From: Notospermus geniculatus
Lineage: Eukaryota; Nemertea; Pilidiophora; Heteronemertea; Lineidae
Length of the DNA: 64,000 bases
Direction of reading: 5' to 3'
Assembly (NCBI GenBank): GCA_002633025.1
Contig: NMRB01000165.1
Location: 98,773-162,772 of the forward strand
Shown: one piece after another, positions 36,501-51,500 of the stretch
Numbering within the stretch: the first letter of the stretch is position 1
How the letters are laid out: the number at the start of each line of letters is the position of its first letter
The notes under the pieces: generated by a model
Databases searched by the model: none
What the model was told of the DNA's origin: nothing
What the model saw: only the letters and a program-made list of their open reading frames with translations
Made by a program: the position numbers and the translations under genes

Positions 36501-39500
36501 TGACAACCACTGTCCCTGAAATCCGTTCGGGGCATAACTGGGGTTCAGTCTAATTGCCATATTCAGACATTTGTCAGGCGCGGACCCAAGAGGGACGCAC
36601 CTGGCACACACCCTTTCAGCCAACAAATATGTAAAATCGGCCATGAAATTATGAAATTTGGAGCAAATCATTGAAATTCACCGCTTATTTCAATGTTTAT
36701 AGCACAGTGCGCCTTCTCTTTTCCGAAATCGTGGATCCCCCTGTTTGTGGGAAGTTAGCTGTGCAATTCACAAAAACCGACGGAAGCTTGGCATGCTGAA
36801 ATCTAGTTGTGTGAGACTGCATGGAGGACAGCCGGCAAACTCTACATTGAGCATGCACTGCTGTGTATGAGCCAGTACATCCTAGCTAATGTCATTGGTG
36901 AAGGTGTCACACTTATACAAAACAGTTGTTCCCTGACTGAAATTTCAACCCACTTTCTTTTTAGATTGATGATGTGGGATCAGAATCACAATGATGCCAT
37001 CAATTGACTCGGATGCTCATATCCTATTCATCTCCACACTGCTGATGCTGTGTCAACACAATTGTGTGCAAACTCCTTTAAAAATATTTGATGGTTGTTT
37101 TACATTACCATGACGACAGTGAAATTTGAGCACATCTTCACAAAAATACTACGTGAACTTTGAAAATGTGATTTTTAGCGACTGGGGTTGCTCATATCCA
37201 ATGTTCTCTATTTTGGTAAAAGGCAAGGTAATGCAATTTGATATTGTTTATTGTCAACAAAGGTAGATTTGAGTTCACTGAGGGCGTCTTCTGCCGTGCA
37301 CTTTCTATTCATTTCATAAAGTCAGCACCCGTCTCTAATATTGTCGGGATTGCAACCTGTCTCAAGGTCTGAATATATAAATAACAAAAGTGAAATTTGA
37401 ATATATTTGCTTTGAAACAGAGAGGCTGGTTACAAATAACGTTTTCACTTTTAAGAAGGTGAAAAGTTGGAGAGCGATTCACCATTGCTCGATCGTCCCC
37501 TCTTTTCCCTCCTTCAGCTTACTGTGTTTCAGATGGAACAGAGAGACTATAGTTAAAATTACAGTGTACGGTATATGGAGTCAGTGTTTTCGCCAGAGGG
37601 TACTATTAAGGGTACTATGGCAGTACCCTCAAGGGAACAGAAAAGGGCCATTTTCTTTACGGTAATTTCATGTGGTTTTTGCTGATTTTGAAGAATTTAG
37701 TACCCTCAAAAAAATTCCTGGCACAGACCCTGGGAGTTGATTCCTTATCCCCGTTCCTCCCTCTTCTAAAGCGTACTGAATTACAGATGGGGAGGAATAG
37801 TTCGTCAGTGCTTTGAGTGACGTAGACAAGTTACGTTATCAGGATAATCTGCTAGGGCGTCCCTTACTGACTGGTCGACATTGGTACGGGTCATTCGACT
37901 TTGCAAATTGCGGACACTTATCTCTGAACCTGTCAGGGTTGCCATTTTCGGTGACTTACCTGCCCCTATTTCAGCCGTCATTTCCTGTCTAACATGGCTA
38001 TAAGTGACAAATTGTTGCTTGGCTAAGAAGATGAATGGTAATGACTGGCCTACGAAGTCATCTGATACATTGGACCTGATGGTATCAGCTTTAGCACTGC
38101 CATTGAGTAGACATAAGTGCTCTTTATGAGTTTTCTTTATCCTGATGCATGTCGTTTGGATCTACCTTGGTGTCAAATGTTGGCTGGTCTTGTAGCCTAG
38201 CATTGAAGGGCTATTACTGCTGGTGGGTTGTTCGGTTATGGGCGGTATTTTCTGCCAAAAAGACATAATTGCACAGAGGGATATTCAAAAAGGGATATTC
38301 AATGAGGAATATTCAAAGAGGGATATTCAAAGAGAATATTGATCTTCAAAGAGGGATGTTCGAAAAGGGATGTTCGAATGGAGATATTCAAAGGGAAATA
38401 TTCGCAGAGGGAAGTACTCCTGAGAATAAACAAAATTTTTTGTTCTAAGATGAATGACCTCAACTATCCCTTCATGTAGATCCATCTGTGAATATCCCTT
38501 TTCAAATATCCCTCTTCGAATCATTCTGAAAATATCCCTCTTTTAATATCCCTCTTTGAACCCCTTTGAATATCCCTCTTCGAATCCCTCTGTGAATATC
38601 CCTCTTTGAAGATCCCTCTGCGGATGTCTAATGGCAACAACGTAGAATAATTATTCCCTCTTTGAATATCCCTCTTTGGATTAATCCCTCTGTGCGATCA
38701 TCCCTTTTTGACAGGAAATACCACCCATATTCGGTCAACTGATGTAGCATACCGCCCAGGGACAGGCAGAAAGAATTGTTGTTAAGGTGGCCGGGTTACT
38801 GTTCGGTGAATCTTTTTTTTTATGAGGAGTCCACCCCTTGAGATGGAAACCTGTTATCTGTGGGTATTTTCGTTGCAATACTCCGACACTCTTGCATGTC
38901 TATCCTTAAATTATTTGGTGTCGAGGAGACACCACTTGAGCTACAAGTTTATTCAATCATAAAACCAGGAAATTGTCCTTAAATGATCTGACCGCTATTT
39001 GCAAAATACAATATTGGGTTATTGGGTTTGAGAAAGCAATTTATCGAGTTTCCAGGCTACTTGGCTTGGACACTAGAGGATGCTATCGACCACGGTCTCA
39101 TATTCCGTAGCATTTAACATCATAGATAGTTTTCATTCAGATGTTTAGTTCATCGGGAAATCCCGATAACGTCGTTGTTCAAAGTTAAGGCATGCCATTA
39201 AATATTGCTTGCCTGGGATATCAAGTCACTGAAGTACAATGCACCCTCGCTCTTACGAACCTTGATTTTATGAACTCCCGGATATTTTGAACCCAACGTC
39301 TGGCTCCCAAAGTTTCCGAACCTTGATTTTATGAACTCCCGGATATTACGAACCCAACGTCTGGCTCCCAAAATTTCATGACATGTACCGGTATGTAAAT
39401 CCTCGCTATAATGAACTCCGCGTTAGTATGAACTTAGCCCTTGGACCCTAAAGGGTTCGTAATAGCGAGGGGGACTATACTGATCTGTTATCTCTGGGAA

Positions 39501-42500
39501 GTCAGTGATTCTCTGGCATAGAAAAGTAGAAGTGAAGGAAATTAACAGTGGAAATTGCCTCCTAAAGCGGTCCGTCCAAGTACAATATTATTGCACAATA
39601 TGGGGCCCAAAATGGGTGTCATGTGCTTCTGGCGTAATGGATGGAAGAAAGATTGGAAATAATATTGCCCATTTTGATCCTCATATTGTGCAATTATATT
39701 GCACGTGGATAGTCCGATTACGAGCCAACTTGCACGAGAAAAGGAACCCTTCAGGAAACGTGAGAGAGAAATGTCCTTTTATTCCCAAGCATTTACACCT
39801 TTTTCGCTCAACCATAATAACCATAGAGCATTCTCTCACCCAACAATCCATTCAGTCACCGATCACAATCACCTGTATCAGATGAAAGCATTCTCTTGTA
39901 AACCTATTCCACCGGAACTCACACCATCATGTGTCAACTGACGCCGATCATGCTCTCGTGTAATCCTCGTGGCGTTTCCCTATCCATCCAATTGACCGTT
40001 ACCATTCAGCTAGCGAGCCACCTCTTCCAATTTCACATCGATGGTTCCTGTTTTGCTGTGGGCACATCCTCCAAAATTGCTCTTGTAATGCTTTCTGCCT
40101 CGAGCTACAACATGAGATTTTCAATATGACATGGATGGAGTGGCTCTGAGCCATTCGTGTAACCTGACGTCGGATCTCATAAGACACATCCTGACTTCCT
40201 GCCTCGTTCTTTTTCATTTCGGTAATGAGGTTCTGTATGTGTCAGTTGAAGCCAAAATTTTCATTTAACTGATGCCAAAATGATCGGGTATCCTCTTGTG
40301 TCCCATGTTCCCTGTAGATTTGCAATTGGAGCAACAAAAATTTCCTTGATACACTTCTACATAAATAGTAGAGTTTCTGCTTAATGTTTAGATAATGAAA
40401 AAATGTGGTGCTTAACTAGTTTAATGCAATACAAACACGGACCATTCAATTGAATTTGAACTAAAAGCATCCTATGGAATATTCATGTCTCTGTATGATA
40501 GAGTGGCTATTTAACTAAAATTGGATGTCTGAATTATTGAAGTTTGAGTCTGGCATAGTGACAGCATGCCAAATAATCCAGTCTCTAGATAATAAAAATG
40601 TTACATTGACTAATGGAAAAGTCATATACTGGTAAGCTTACTTGAGTATGTATTTGCTTTATGGCTTGAGGTCAGATGGTGACATGACTGTGCGCTCTTG
40701 CCAACATCGATGCTTCCACAGGGGTTCCTTAAGAACACCGGATCGGACCGAATCGGAGTATAAACTCACCGAATCGGAATCAATTAACATTCATTTTTCT
40801 TATAAAACGTAAAAATCATGAATTATAATGACTTAGAAATAAAAATAAAATGCAAATGTACACTTTAACGTTGTATTTTGTTAGAAATCTACCATCTGAA
40901 ACACGCATGCTGTGGCGCAACAATGGCAAGCACTGTAGCGCCACGGCTGTGCCGACGGCAGATAAGGGAATTAGCTGCTGACATCGGCCTGTTTTTGAAC
41001 AACAGCCACAATCGGAGTTTATTTATAAAAAAATCATTTGTCTCCCGGAAAATACGCAGCTGTTCGTTATATTCCATAAACCTATAAGAACTTGCGGATA
41101 AACTTCATACCAAACCAAAGCCAACTCCGATTCGGTGCAACAGCGTCCCGATTCGGTCCGATTCGGTGTTCTTACGAACTGCTTCCACAGTTACCATTCT
41201 GTCCCTTAAAAGAATTTTCTGGTGCTGCCCTGTCACTGGAAATTAGACACGATGGCTGTTGCTTTCATAAGCTTCGCTTAGCGAGTGATAATAGCTACCA
41301 AACATTCTACCAGACACCGTCCTCTATTCATAAGATGCTTGAATCAATAGATAAATATCTTGATACTAGCATATTAAGGAGAGAAGGAGGCTTGTTGGTC
41401 TCATCACAATATCATCAAGGATTGGTAGATTTCCCATCCATGGAATAGATAATGAAATATGCTACGATGGGTCTTATCCTGACCAGTTGGCCAAATTAGA
41501 AGGCATGGTTTCCTGTGTTGGATGGCATTGCAGGTTTTCAGCCTTGGTCCATTTGAGAAGCGATTTGTTCAGCATACCCAGGGGCAGATCCACGATTTCG
41601 GAAAAGAGGGGGTGCACTCTGCTACATGTAGAAACATTAAAATCTGTGGTGAATTTCAATGATTTGCTCCAAATTTCAGAATTTCACGGTCGATTTTACA
41701 GATTTGTTGGCTGAAAGGGGGCGTGCGCCGGGTCCGCCCCCCCCTTGGATCTGCACACCACAGTCTGGCCTGCTTGGTACCCATGACGTACCTCAGAGCT
41801 GGTGACGGGCAATTAGGTGCTGTTAAATTGAGCAACACCGACACCCTAGCTTATTAGTTCCCAGTCTCAGTAACTCTAATGAATGCACTGCAACTTCATT
41901 TCACCAGTTCTCCATTGCTTTTTTACTGCGGGCTACCCGATAAGGTCATACTTCTCAAATGAACAACTGTCACTGCTTATTGGTTTTGTGCAACACGTTC
42001 CGATCATCCAGTTCCACTTTGTTCTCAAATGAACCATACAACTGCCCAAGAATTTGTTAAATTGATCTGACTGCGGGTTTTTTTCATGCCAATACACGGT
42101 AACGCGTGTTACCTCAGCATTTTCACTCGTCATACAAGTGCAGCGAGTAATTTTTAACCACGGCATTTTCTTTGATGTTTCGCTAATCGAGTTTCTTACA
42201 TCATCTCCCCATCTTAGCCACTGGCCAAGAGGAATTCTTTCTATCTCCATAATGCAATTTATTGCCAATTTCTCCACCAATCACTCCATTAAGGAGGTCA
42301 CGTGACCCTTGAGTGACTTCTAATTCAATTTCTACGTGGATAATGGAGCGGCCCGGCGGATGCTGGTCATCGGTGCACATCGCACTGACTTGACAACATA
42401 TCGGTGGGAAGAAAAATCTCGCTCAATTAATGTCATTACTCTGTACAGTTTGATCTGAATGTCTCTGGTAATCAACAAGCTTTTCTTGTGTCTCTCCTGC

Positions 42501-45500
42501 AAGATGAAGGAAATTGACATCATTGTGTTCTCATTATTTCTCCCCGTCGATCGCATGATACCAGTAGTTGCCATCTCTGAGAGTACCTTGAGGTATAGGG
42601 TACCTGCACTTGTTTATAATTCAGCAGTTCGGTGATTCGTGATGGGAGTGCAAAACAATAGCCTTTACACTAACATAAAAGTCTGGGCTCAGCACGGGCT
42701 TTTTGCGTGCACACCTATGAATCGCCGTGTCTAAATAAAGCCAGGGCTTTTAAAACCCATACATGTCGCATACATGCTCAAGAAGCCCGGGCTTATTTCA
42801 GACCCAGGCTTCGAAAAGTCCAGGCTTTTTCAGACAGGTGTAACCAAGGCTAATGTAGGCCTATTTTGCTTTACTGCGTACAACAGAGTCAGTGAAAAAA
42901 ACATTTTACAAAACACAGAATATCATAAAAGCTTGTTTTCCTGCAACTTAAAGGGCCTCTAGAGGCAGCCAGCATGGCAGGGGAAAACCCCGGGGAAAAC
43001 CCAGGTTGAATACCTCGTACCAGTGATTATTACGTTAAAGTGGCGCCGCCTGGCCGAAGAACCGGTACTGATAGTAGCCTAATGGCGAGCTGCCTCTAGA
43101 GGCCCTTTAAAGTTGATCATGCTTTTCTTAGATTTGTTTCAAAAGACCAGCGCCTGTTAATGGAAAAGCAATCTTACTTCACCAGATTCCAGAAATCCCA
43201 TGAATTACAACTTGTGACTCGTAGTCGCGTTGTTCTTTTATGTAATATTTCTCATGAAACAAACCTCAATGCAATCTATTGCTTGCAGACTTCAATATAT
43301 CACCATGAAGCCTGATGCAATTCATTTCTTACCTATTACTGCCGTGATAAATTTGATATTTCATGTCTCATTCTTGAGTCTAGAGCTGACGCAATGGTGT
43401 TCCAGTCCATTAAATTTCCAAAATTATCAATATATTTTTGTAAAACAGATCATTGGATAAGATGTATTTCTTTCTGGGGAATACATGTACAAGTCAAAGT
43501 TGATCGCAGTGCAAAGTACAAATGTGTTTGAAATTGACAAAATATTTTGAAGGGAACAATTTCGCTTGCAAGGAGGCATGTCTTAGTTTGCACCCGTAAC
43601 CCTCATACACTGAATATGTTCCTTAATTGACTAATCCACTGTCTTCTCCTAGGGGCCGGCTCCAGTTATCCAGCGGGCCGTTCACCGTGTCTTCGTATAT
43701 GAAATGGGTATGTCCTTCAAACAAACATTTCTTGTGTAGCGTATTTCGTTGTGGTCGTTTCTAGGATACCGTTTATGCATGTTCATGTAGCTGTTTATTT
43801 TCAACTACAATGTAGCTTATAATTTATACTGATGTTTGATATTGTCACTATACATTCTGGTATACATGTACGTGTTTTGTTTTTATCTGGATCTTTTTCT
43901 ACATGTCTGTGCTTTCATGTAAAAATCTATTACTTCTGTCTTTGAACATTTGGAAGCTATGTCAGCAAACACAATTCCTGTACAAAGTTGTGCTTCATTG
44001 CCTATAGAGGCTTTGCAATGATGTCATCCTGGCGGCCATTTTGGAGGACACGGCGCAGAGGTGTGAGCCAACTGTGATGTGACTTGCATGAAGTGCACCA
44101 CGCCATTGTTTGACGTACCCGGTAACGTCATTTGGGCATGCACGGCTAATTTCGCTGCGCCTCTGCAGCATGTGTCCTCCAGCATGGCAGCTTTTGACGT
44201 CATATGCAAAGCCTCTATTCCTATAGGCGCTGCTCCACTTGTGCAAGTTTGCTCTCTATGGGCAACTGAACCATAGAAAACTATGGGCAGCCATTTGTGC
44301 CGTGTTCTCAGCACCAGTTGTAAGGAAACCAACCATGGTGAATCACCCATTGAGAGCAAACTTGCTCACGAAAATTCTCACATGGAGAGTTCACCGAGGG
44401 ATGAAATAAGGAACTAACAATAGGTCTTTGTCTTTCTGTACCAATGGCAGTTTCTGGCTGTGGTGGATGATCCCAGCATCCAGGATAGAGAAAGATACAT
44501 TTTCAGCTTCCAAACAAATCATTCTATTTATCAATGAAGTCAAGTTGCCAAAGAAATAGTTCTGTTTCTGCCTTCTAAGGCTGCGTTTAGCTGACACGCG
44601 GAACGCAGTATAGGGACGCAGAAACCCTGGCGGAAAGATATGTCGTATGCGAAAATGCATTGCATTTTCCGCTTCCGCGTTCCGCAATCCCCATTCCGCG
44701 TGTCAGCTAAATGCAGCTTAAGGCTGATTGCTTGCCAACAGTTTTCAGCTATGTATACTTATCTGCTATGAGCAATTCGATTAATGAAAGATCAGGGGCA
44801 TATTTATTTGACAAGTGCCTAGGGGGAGAGCTCGTCAGTCCTGCGAAACACCGGTAACACCATATCCACTCAGTACGTCAGACATGACCATAATCTTGTT
44901 AGACAACAAGTTCCTCTGGCAAGGTGAGCCGTTACAACCTCTGACATTTAAATGGTGCAGTGGTCTTGCCCTGGAAAAAACCCAGAGGATGTTGGAGGAC
45001 ATGGATGGTGAGCGAGCTTACAGAAGCTCAACTGAACAGAGTGACCAAGCCAGAATCCCAGCCACCCAACTATGACATAACTGATGTCCCTTTTATCAGC
45101 TATAAAACTGCTTCAAAATATTCAGTCATGTTTTCATTCAAAAGCACAACTAATTTGAAAACTGCTTTGAAAAACTCTGAAAAGCAGTAATCTCCCAGCT
45201 CAGTCTTTTGCTGATTTTTAAATTTGCTAATCGGCTTAGTTAAATGGATGCCGCATATTTCAAAGTCAATCTTAATTGATTTTAAATCACGTCTGATTTT
45301 GACAAATTGAATTATGGGCATGATTTCAAATTGCATTCCACTCCATGTTTCTGTAGAAATTTCAAGGCTTTCATTTTTTGTGGGAATCATCATGGATGTT
45401 GGAACTTAAAATCGTGTTTTACTTCAGTTCATTTTTTGGTGTTAAAGACTTTCAAGTTATTCAGCTTTTGAACTCAGAAGTGATGTTGCGCTTAGAGCAA

Positions 45501-48500
45501 GAGCCCTTTTACATGTACCATCTTATTGCTGAGTATCATCACAAAATTCCCCTCGAATGGCTTGGGGACATCATCCTATTCATCTTGAAATGATTTTCTT
45601 GCTACATTGAACGTGATGAAACTGACATAGCACTCATCACCAACAGGTCACAGGGTGAAATTCAAGGCAATTTGGTTGAATTGTGCCATTTCCAGATCAG
45701 TTTAACAAACTTATCTGTTCAATTTGCCACTTTCTAGCTATCAAAAAGACATCTGTGGAGAATTTGAATTCATATTTTAGATATCCTGAAGCATGGTTTC
45801 GGTATCTGTATTTGATAATCTTATTGAAGTGGAGGTGGTGAATTCGAAGTAGAAACTGCCGTTTCTAAAGCTAGCAGCACACATAATACCACTTTCGTTG
45901 CTCGTACAGGCAATTTTCGTGTGGTCGGCAATTTTTGTCACGGTGGTGGTTGCCGGTTTACGGCAGACGTCACCACTCAGTGGTCTGGTGTGCTACTGAT
46001 GACCACGCATCACCACAACTGGCAAATACAAGCAATTTTCGTGGTGAGAAATCAAACCGGTTTGATTTTCAGCAACTCATGGTCACCACAGAATTTCCAT
46101 GGTGAGTGGTCGTTGCCGGCCACAGCACACTTGGCCATTTTTGTGGCGACCACGAAAATTGCCTGTATGACTAGGAGCAACGAAAGTGGTGACGTGTGCT
46201 GCAGGATTGAGGCTGATGAGTGTTTGGAACAGAAGACAACAATTGCTTTGTGATTACCTACCTGTTACTTTTGAGTCACCCTGTGTACCCAACAATGTTT
46301 GTCAGTGGTGCTGAAAGGGTAAATGTCGTCCTGGGTATACACAAAGATTACCCAGGATCTCAGTCGTCACTAAAACAATACCCTGGGTGTAGTTTCGGTA
46401 GCCGAACATCACCCAGCATCGTAGTATGACGCCTGGATTTGAGGTTGTCTCGCCCGTGGTCACGTGACTACCTGAAGAATGTCATGAACAGCTAAAGTCA
46501 AAAAGTACCCCACAGCAAGACCGCCAGATTCCACGGGATTTCTAAATAGAACTCGTTCCTAGGCACTGATTGCGGATGCTGGGTGATGGTCAGCTACCGA
46601 AACTACACCGAGGGTATTGTTTTGCCGAAGATTGAGATCCTGGGTAATCTTTGTAACCCAGGACGACATTTACCCTTTCAGCGTCAGTGGTACATACATC
46701 CCTGTTGAAGCAGACGCCATGAATTTCAGATATTTCATTATTAGCAGTCAGAATTCACAAGGTGAATTCATCAAGATTCTTTGGCATAGTCTGATATGAC
46801 CAGGTCTCCAGCGTCAGTGTCAGAGCTGATAGCTCATCTTCCTTGAAAGCGTCTGTTGAAGAAATCAGTGAATGTGTGGCTTCTTTCTCTCAATTCACCA
46901 TCGCTCACCAGATAATCTGCGATGGGCAATCTAATGTACACACGCTAGTGAACCTGCCTTGTTGAATGTCTTCGCCGTAAATGATGGGCTTCCGATATCT
47001 TAGCCTCGTAGATTTGGCTGCAGAGTCATAAAGGCGGCTGTGCTACTTCCTGCCACCACTATAATGATATATCAAGAGATGAGACCAATTCTGTCTCTTG
47101 CTTGAGTGAAATATCGGGAATTGAACTGTACATGTATTTGTACAGCAAGTTCAGTTGTCACGAGGTAGATAGTGTATCTTGTTCTTGCGTCATTGATAAA
47201 ACACATTGGAGTGATCTTCATAGTAAACATACATGTAAAGTCGTCTCCAAATCTCACAAATTTTCGACCCCAACCGGGGTCTTCCTCAGGCACTTTCTAG
47301 TAGAGATTACAGAAGAGAATTCACTTCACTCCAGAATTCACTCCAGAAGTATTCACTTCTGGGATCTCTACTAGAAAGTGCCTGGAAGACCCCGATTGGG
47401 GTAGAAAATTTGCGAGATTTGGAGACGACTTCATGTTTACTATCATCTTGTGTGTCGTTTTTTGTGCTCTGTGTTGGATGGGAGTGATCTTCAGATTGAT
47501 ATTACTGAAAAATGATCGGTTGAATGAGTTGGTCTCTGGGCTCAACCCTAAAACTGTTAATGCTCTTAACCTAAAGTGGATGGACATGTTCCATTTGGGC
47601 CTTATCACCCATATTTCAATCCATTTGATCCCGTGATGGCTTGGCTACTGATGGTTTCACCCTATGTTGAAAGAAAATCCAAGAGTGTGACTTGTGCAGC
47701 ATAGTGAATGAGGTGTTGATAGTTGGGATGAACTGACATCATCGCCTACCTGTCATATTTTTAGCCATAAAGAGTAGATAATGGATGATAGAAAAAGAGT
47801 CAACATCCTTCTAAACACCCAATAAGAAATTGCCAAACGACTTCTTTAGCAGGTATTCCCCTTAGCTATAAGAAAAACTGTAATTTCCCCAGCTGTGGGA
47901 TTCTGTAATGCGATACTTTATCATTTGTAATAATAGGAATAAGAAGTTCGCTTAGATTATGTTGATTTTTTGTCAGGCGAAAGAGATCAGGTGTTTTTCG
48001 AAAGAGGCAATGGAAGTGATGACGAGATCTTCTATTTGGAAAATCTAAAGCTTCCAGTTAATAGTGCAAATAGATACTTGGTGTCATCAGCATGATACCA
48101 TTTGTTGATGTGAGCTGGTGCGCACCAAGTAAGCCTCAATATGTTAAGCAGTGGCAAAGGGTCTGATACAGAAGGCTGTGGTTCTGACAGTCCCTCATCA
48201 AATAATATCCCAATTTCTCCAGTTTCCTGGGGTACCTGACTAGTTTAGCATAACAGTCGTACCAAAACCCTGATCATCATCTGTCATCATTTTCCATATT
48301 TGTGCAATATTTGTGTCCGTAATAGCATTCCAGCGGTGGCCATCTTTCCTTAGTGTCCATTTGGCTGATGCTGATAACAATTTAGCCTATCAATTTCCCC
48401 ACGATATTTCCTCTGGACACAATATCGGTATTTTATCGGGCGCTGGTCAGTCAGTTGGCCGCAACGTGACTTCCGACTATTACCTGGTGATTCTGGAAAT

Positions 48501-51500
48501 GGAATTTCCCAACTCTGGAAATTGAGTTCCATCCATTGGTTCCTTCCTTATTGTCCCCCAGCCTGCTTATGATGTCTTGGCCCCCAGTACCTTAATGCTT
48601 TCGTAAACCTGAGCAGCATACTGGTCGTCACATCATGCTGTTCATGGTGAATGGAGAGGCTCATGCAAGCTTCTGACCAGAATCTGGATTTGATACTAGA
48701 TGCAGTGATGCCGTACTCTGTACTCTGTCGTACACAACTGAGCTCCACTCATATCCATGTTAACCCATTAACTGCGTAGGACGTCATATTACGTCATTAC
48801 AAAATCCGGGGAACCCTGGAAACACCTGAGGATTGTAGACTGCGTAAAGCGTAATAGTATGCCTTGCAAGGAAATGGCACGTCAGTGCGTAGGACGTTAC
48901 ATCACATCTGAAACCTTGTGTGGCAAATTTTTTTATGAAAGAAAAATTAGAACTAAAAAAATTACACAGTTGGCTTTGACAGTAGCCTACTGTGACCCAC
49001 TGTCTTTGCTGTCACCTTCGTGTTACACAAACTACCTATTAGTATTAGTTTTGAATGTACAAAAAAACTCCCCATGTTGAAGTTCTGTCTAGTTTCACAT
49101 TGAATCCAATACCAGTCATGGAAAGCCATTGTTTCAAGTAAGTAACATCGATATTGATTGACCAATCTTACTCTATTTCATCCAAAGATATTGAACAATA
49201 GGAGCAGTCAGCCGCGCGTATTGCCAAAAGATGGCAGCAACGTTCTAGCGGACAAATACACAGGAAAATCCACGTGATTGGTGCTCGATCAAGAATGAAT
49301 GGGTCCGCTATATGCATTGAATTGGGCCGTAGTGACACCTGTTGGTCAACTCACTGACAGCTCCTATTGCTTTTCAACTTCAAATGTCAGTTTGTTCATT
49401 TCTTTGGCAGATATACCCCCTTTGAGCGATTTTCTTTTCTTTTGTCATTGGTGTAAAACTCGAGTCTTAATGGTGTGTTCAAGAATGCATAGTGATGTAG
49501 ATGCCTTGGGGCAGATGACAGATCTACACTGTGTGGAGATATTCATCTCTGAGGATGGTTTAAGTTTACCTCCTGCTTACTTGTCACAAAATAATCTGTC
49601 TTTTCTGTGCGAAAAGAGGCAGATTTCAAAAATTCAGATAAAAAAGTGACAAATTAAGAAGAGTCTGTATCCCATTCAGCTGCAGTTAGTGTCACTAACA
49701 GTAGAACATCCCCTGGAGTGATCATGTCTTGTGCTCAGCTGCAGTTTCATTGAAAACTGGCAGTTTCTCAGCTTTCTTCCATTGCTTGTGGCAAGTGGCT
49801 TACTAATTGGAAGAAGTCTTACATCCTGGCTCGTGACAATAGGAAGGAAAGGCCAGATTTGTTGTGTCAATTTAGAATAATTGGCTGACGTTATACCTTG
49901 AGATTTGGGTGTGATCTTTCTGTTCATCAGGCTGGATATCACTTTCTTCCCAATGGAGTGGCACTTGAAATATCTTACGGGATTATATATCTGATATTCA
50001 GAGGCCATATTCATGAAACCTTCGCAAATTAGCGAGCACACAAATCTTTTGTTATGCAGTCAATGAACAATAGGGCATAACACAGCAAACAATACATTTG
50101 CGTGCACGCAAAGTTGCGAAGGCTTCCTGAATATGTGACCCGGCACAACAAAATGAGTCGGAATGGGCACAGAAGAAGACCGAAGTTGACACCAGACAAC
50201 AATTACAGAAATCGACAAAGTCAAATTTCACAATGGGCAGACAATCCTGAAATCAACCAATTGTTGGTGTCACCTTGGACATGTTGGGTCTTCTTCCGGG
50301 CGCATTCCGACTCATTTTGTTGTGCCGGGTCACATATCGCCCCTGGTGTGTACCCTTGTTCATTTTCACATACCAGATACCATGTAAAAAGTTGGTGCAT
50401 GTATGCTGTTGCTAAAAGGTTCGAAGAGAACATAGAAGATAGCATATAGGTACTATGATAAAATTACTACTAACTTGCATTTACATTTCTATATTGTTGT
50501 TTTCTCGAGGATCAGTCCGTCTGTGTATGATATTGTTCTGATGAGAGGACTTCAGCATCATCTGTTCAACAAACTTTAGGTGCATGTTCATTTGTCATTT
50601 GGATTCCTGTCATGTCAGTAATCACATGGAAAAAGCTTTTGAAAGACGGTTATTTTAATCAAAATGAAAAAGGCATGTGGGTGACTTGCAAGACAATGAC
50701 ATTCATTTATCTTTCTCTGGTAATTGTAGACAACATGCTTATGAAAGAACAGATATGATGCACAGCGACTGGTCCTTTGGATATTCTCATTGTTATTTTT
50801 TTGTGTTTCAGTTGTTTTTTCATCCTATATGTTTCACTGTGTTTAGATGTCTGTCTTATCATCTGTATTAATTTTTTGTTGCCTTCTTTTCTTGCATGTG
50901 TTGTGATCGTGTAGACCCATCAGTAATCGTGAGCGAGAACTGTTGTCCGCCCATAAATATGATGATCTGTTGCATGAGCAAAGGCGTATTGATGCCCAAA
51001 TAGACCAACAGGTAATAACCGCATGATTTGAAGACTACTTTTGGGGGTGCTTACCAACTGGGAATAAGTCCTCTACCCAATCATACTTTATCGGCCCATG
51101 TATACATAGAGAAAATTAGTCGGGCACTGGGTTTATGGTAAGTATGGAAATGCTCGGCTATAAAGCTCCTCACCTGTCATAAACTGTACCAAGTCTGTCA
51201 GAAGCCTAACAAGTTGATCTTGGTAGTACCCTGGAGATTGGAAGTCATACGAGTGTTAAATCATGGAAATTGAGACTTGCAAGCTAGCGTGAAATCACTT
51301 CCGTATTGGCTTGGCTAAATTTAGTTATGATGGAAATGAGGATCTAATTGCAATAACGATGTTTCGTCAATTAATAAACATTATCAGTATGAGTACTAAA
51401 GTACATGTAACATTTCTGTGATAGGCTACTGTTGAAGTAAATCCGTGAATTCGCCGCAGCTGTTGAAAGTCACTTGAGCTTTTCATACTCCAGCCCTATC

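Noticed and set aside
41092-41448. 118-codon plus frame
   Set aside because: Starts inside the inverted-end element at 40722-41180 and continues into unique sequence without a domain.
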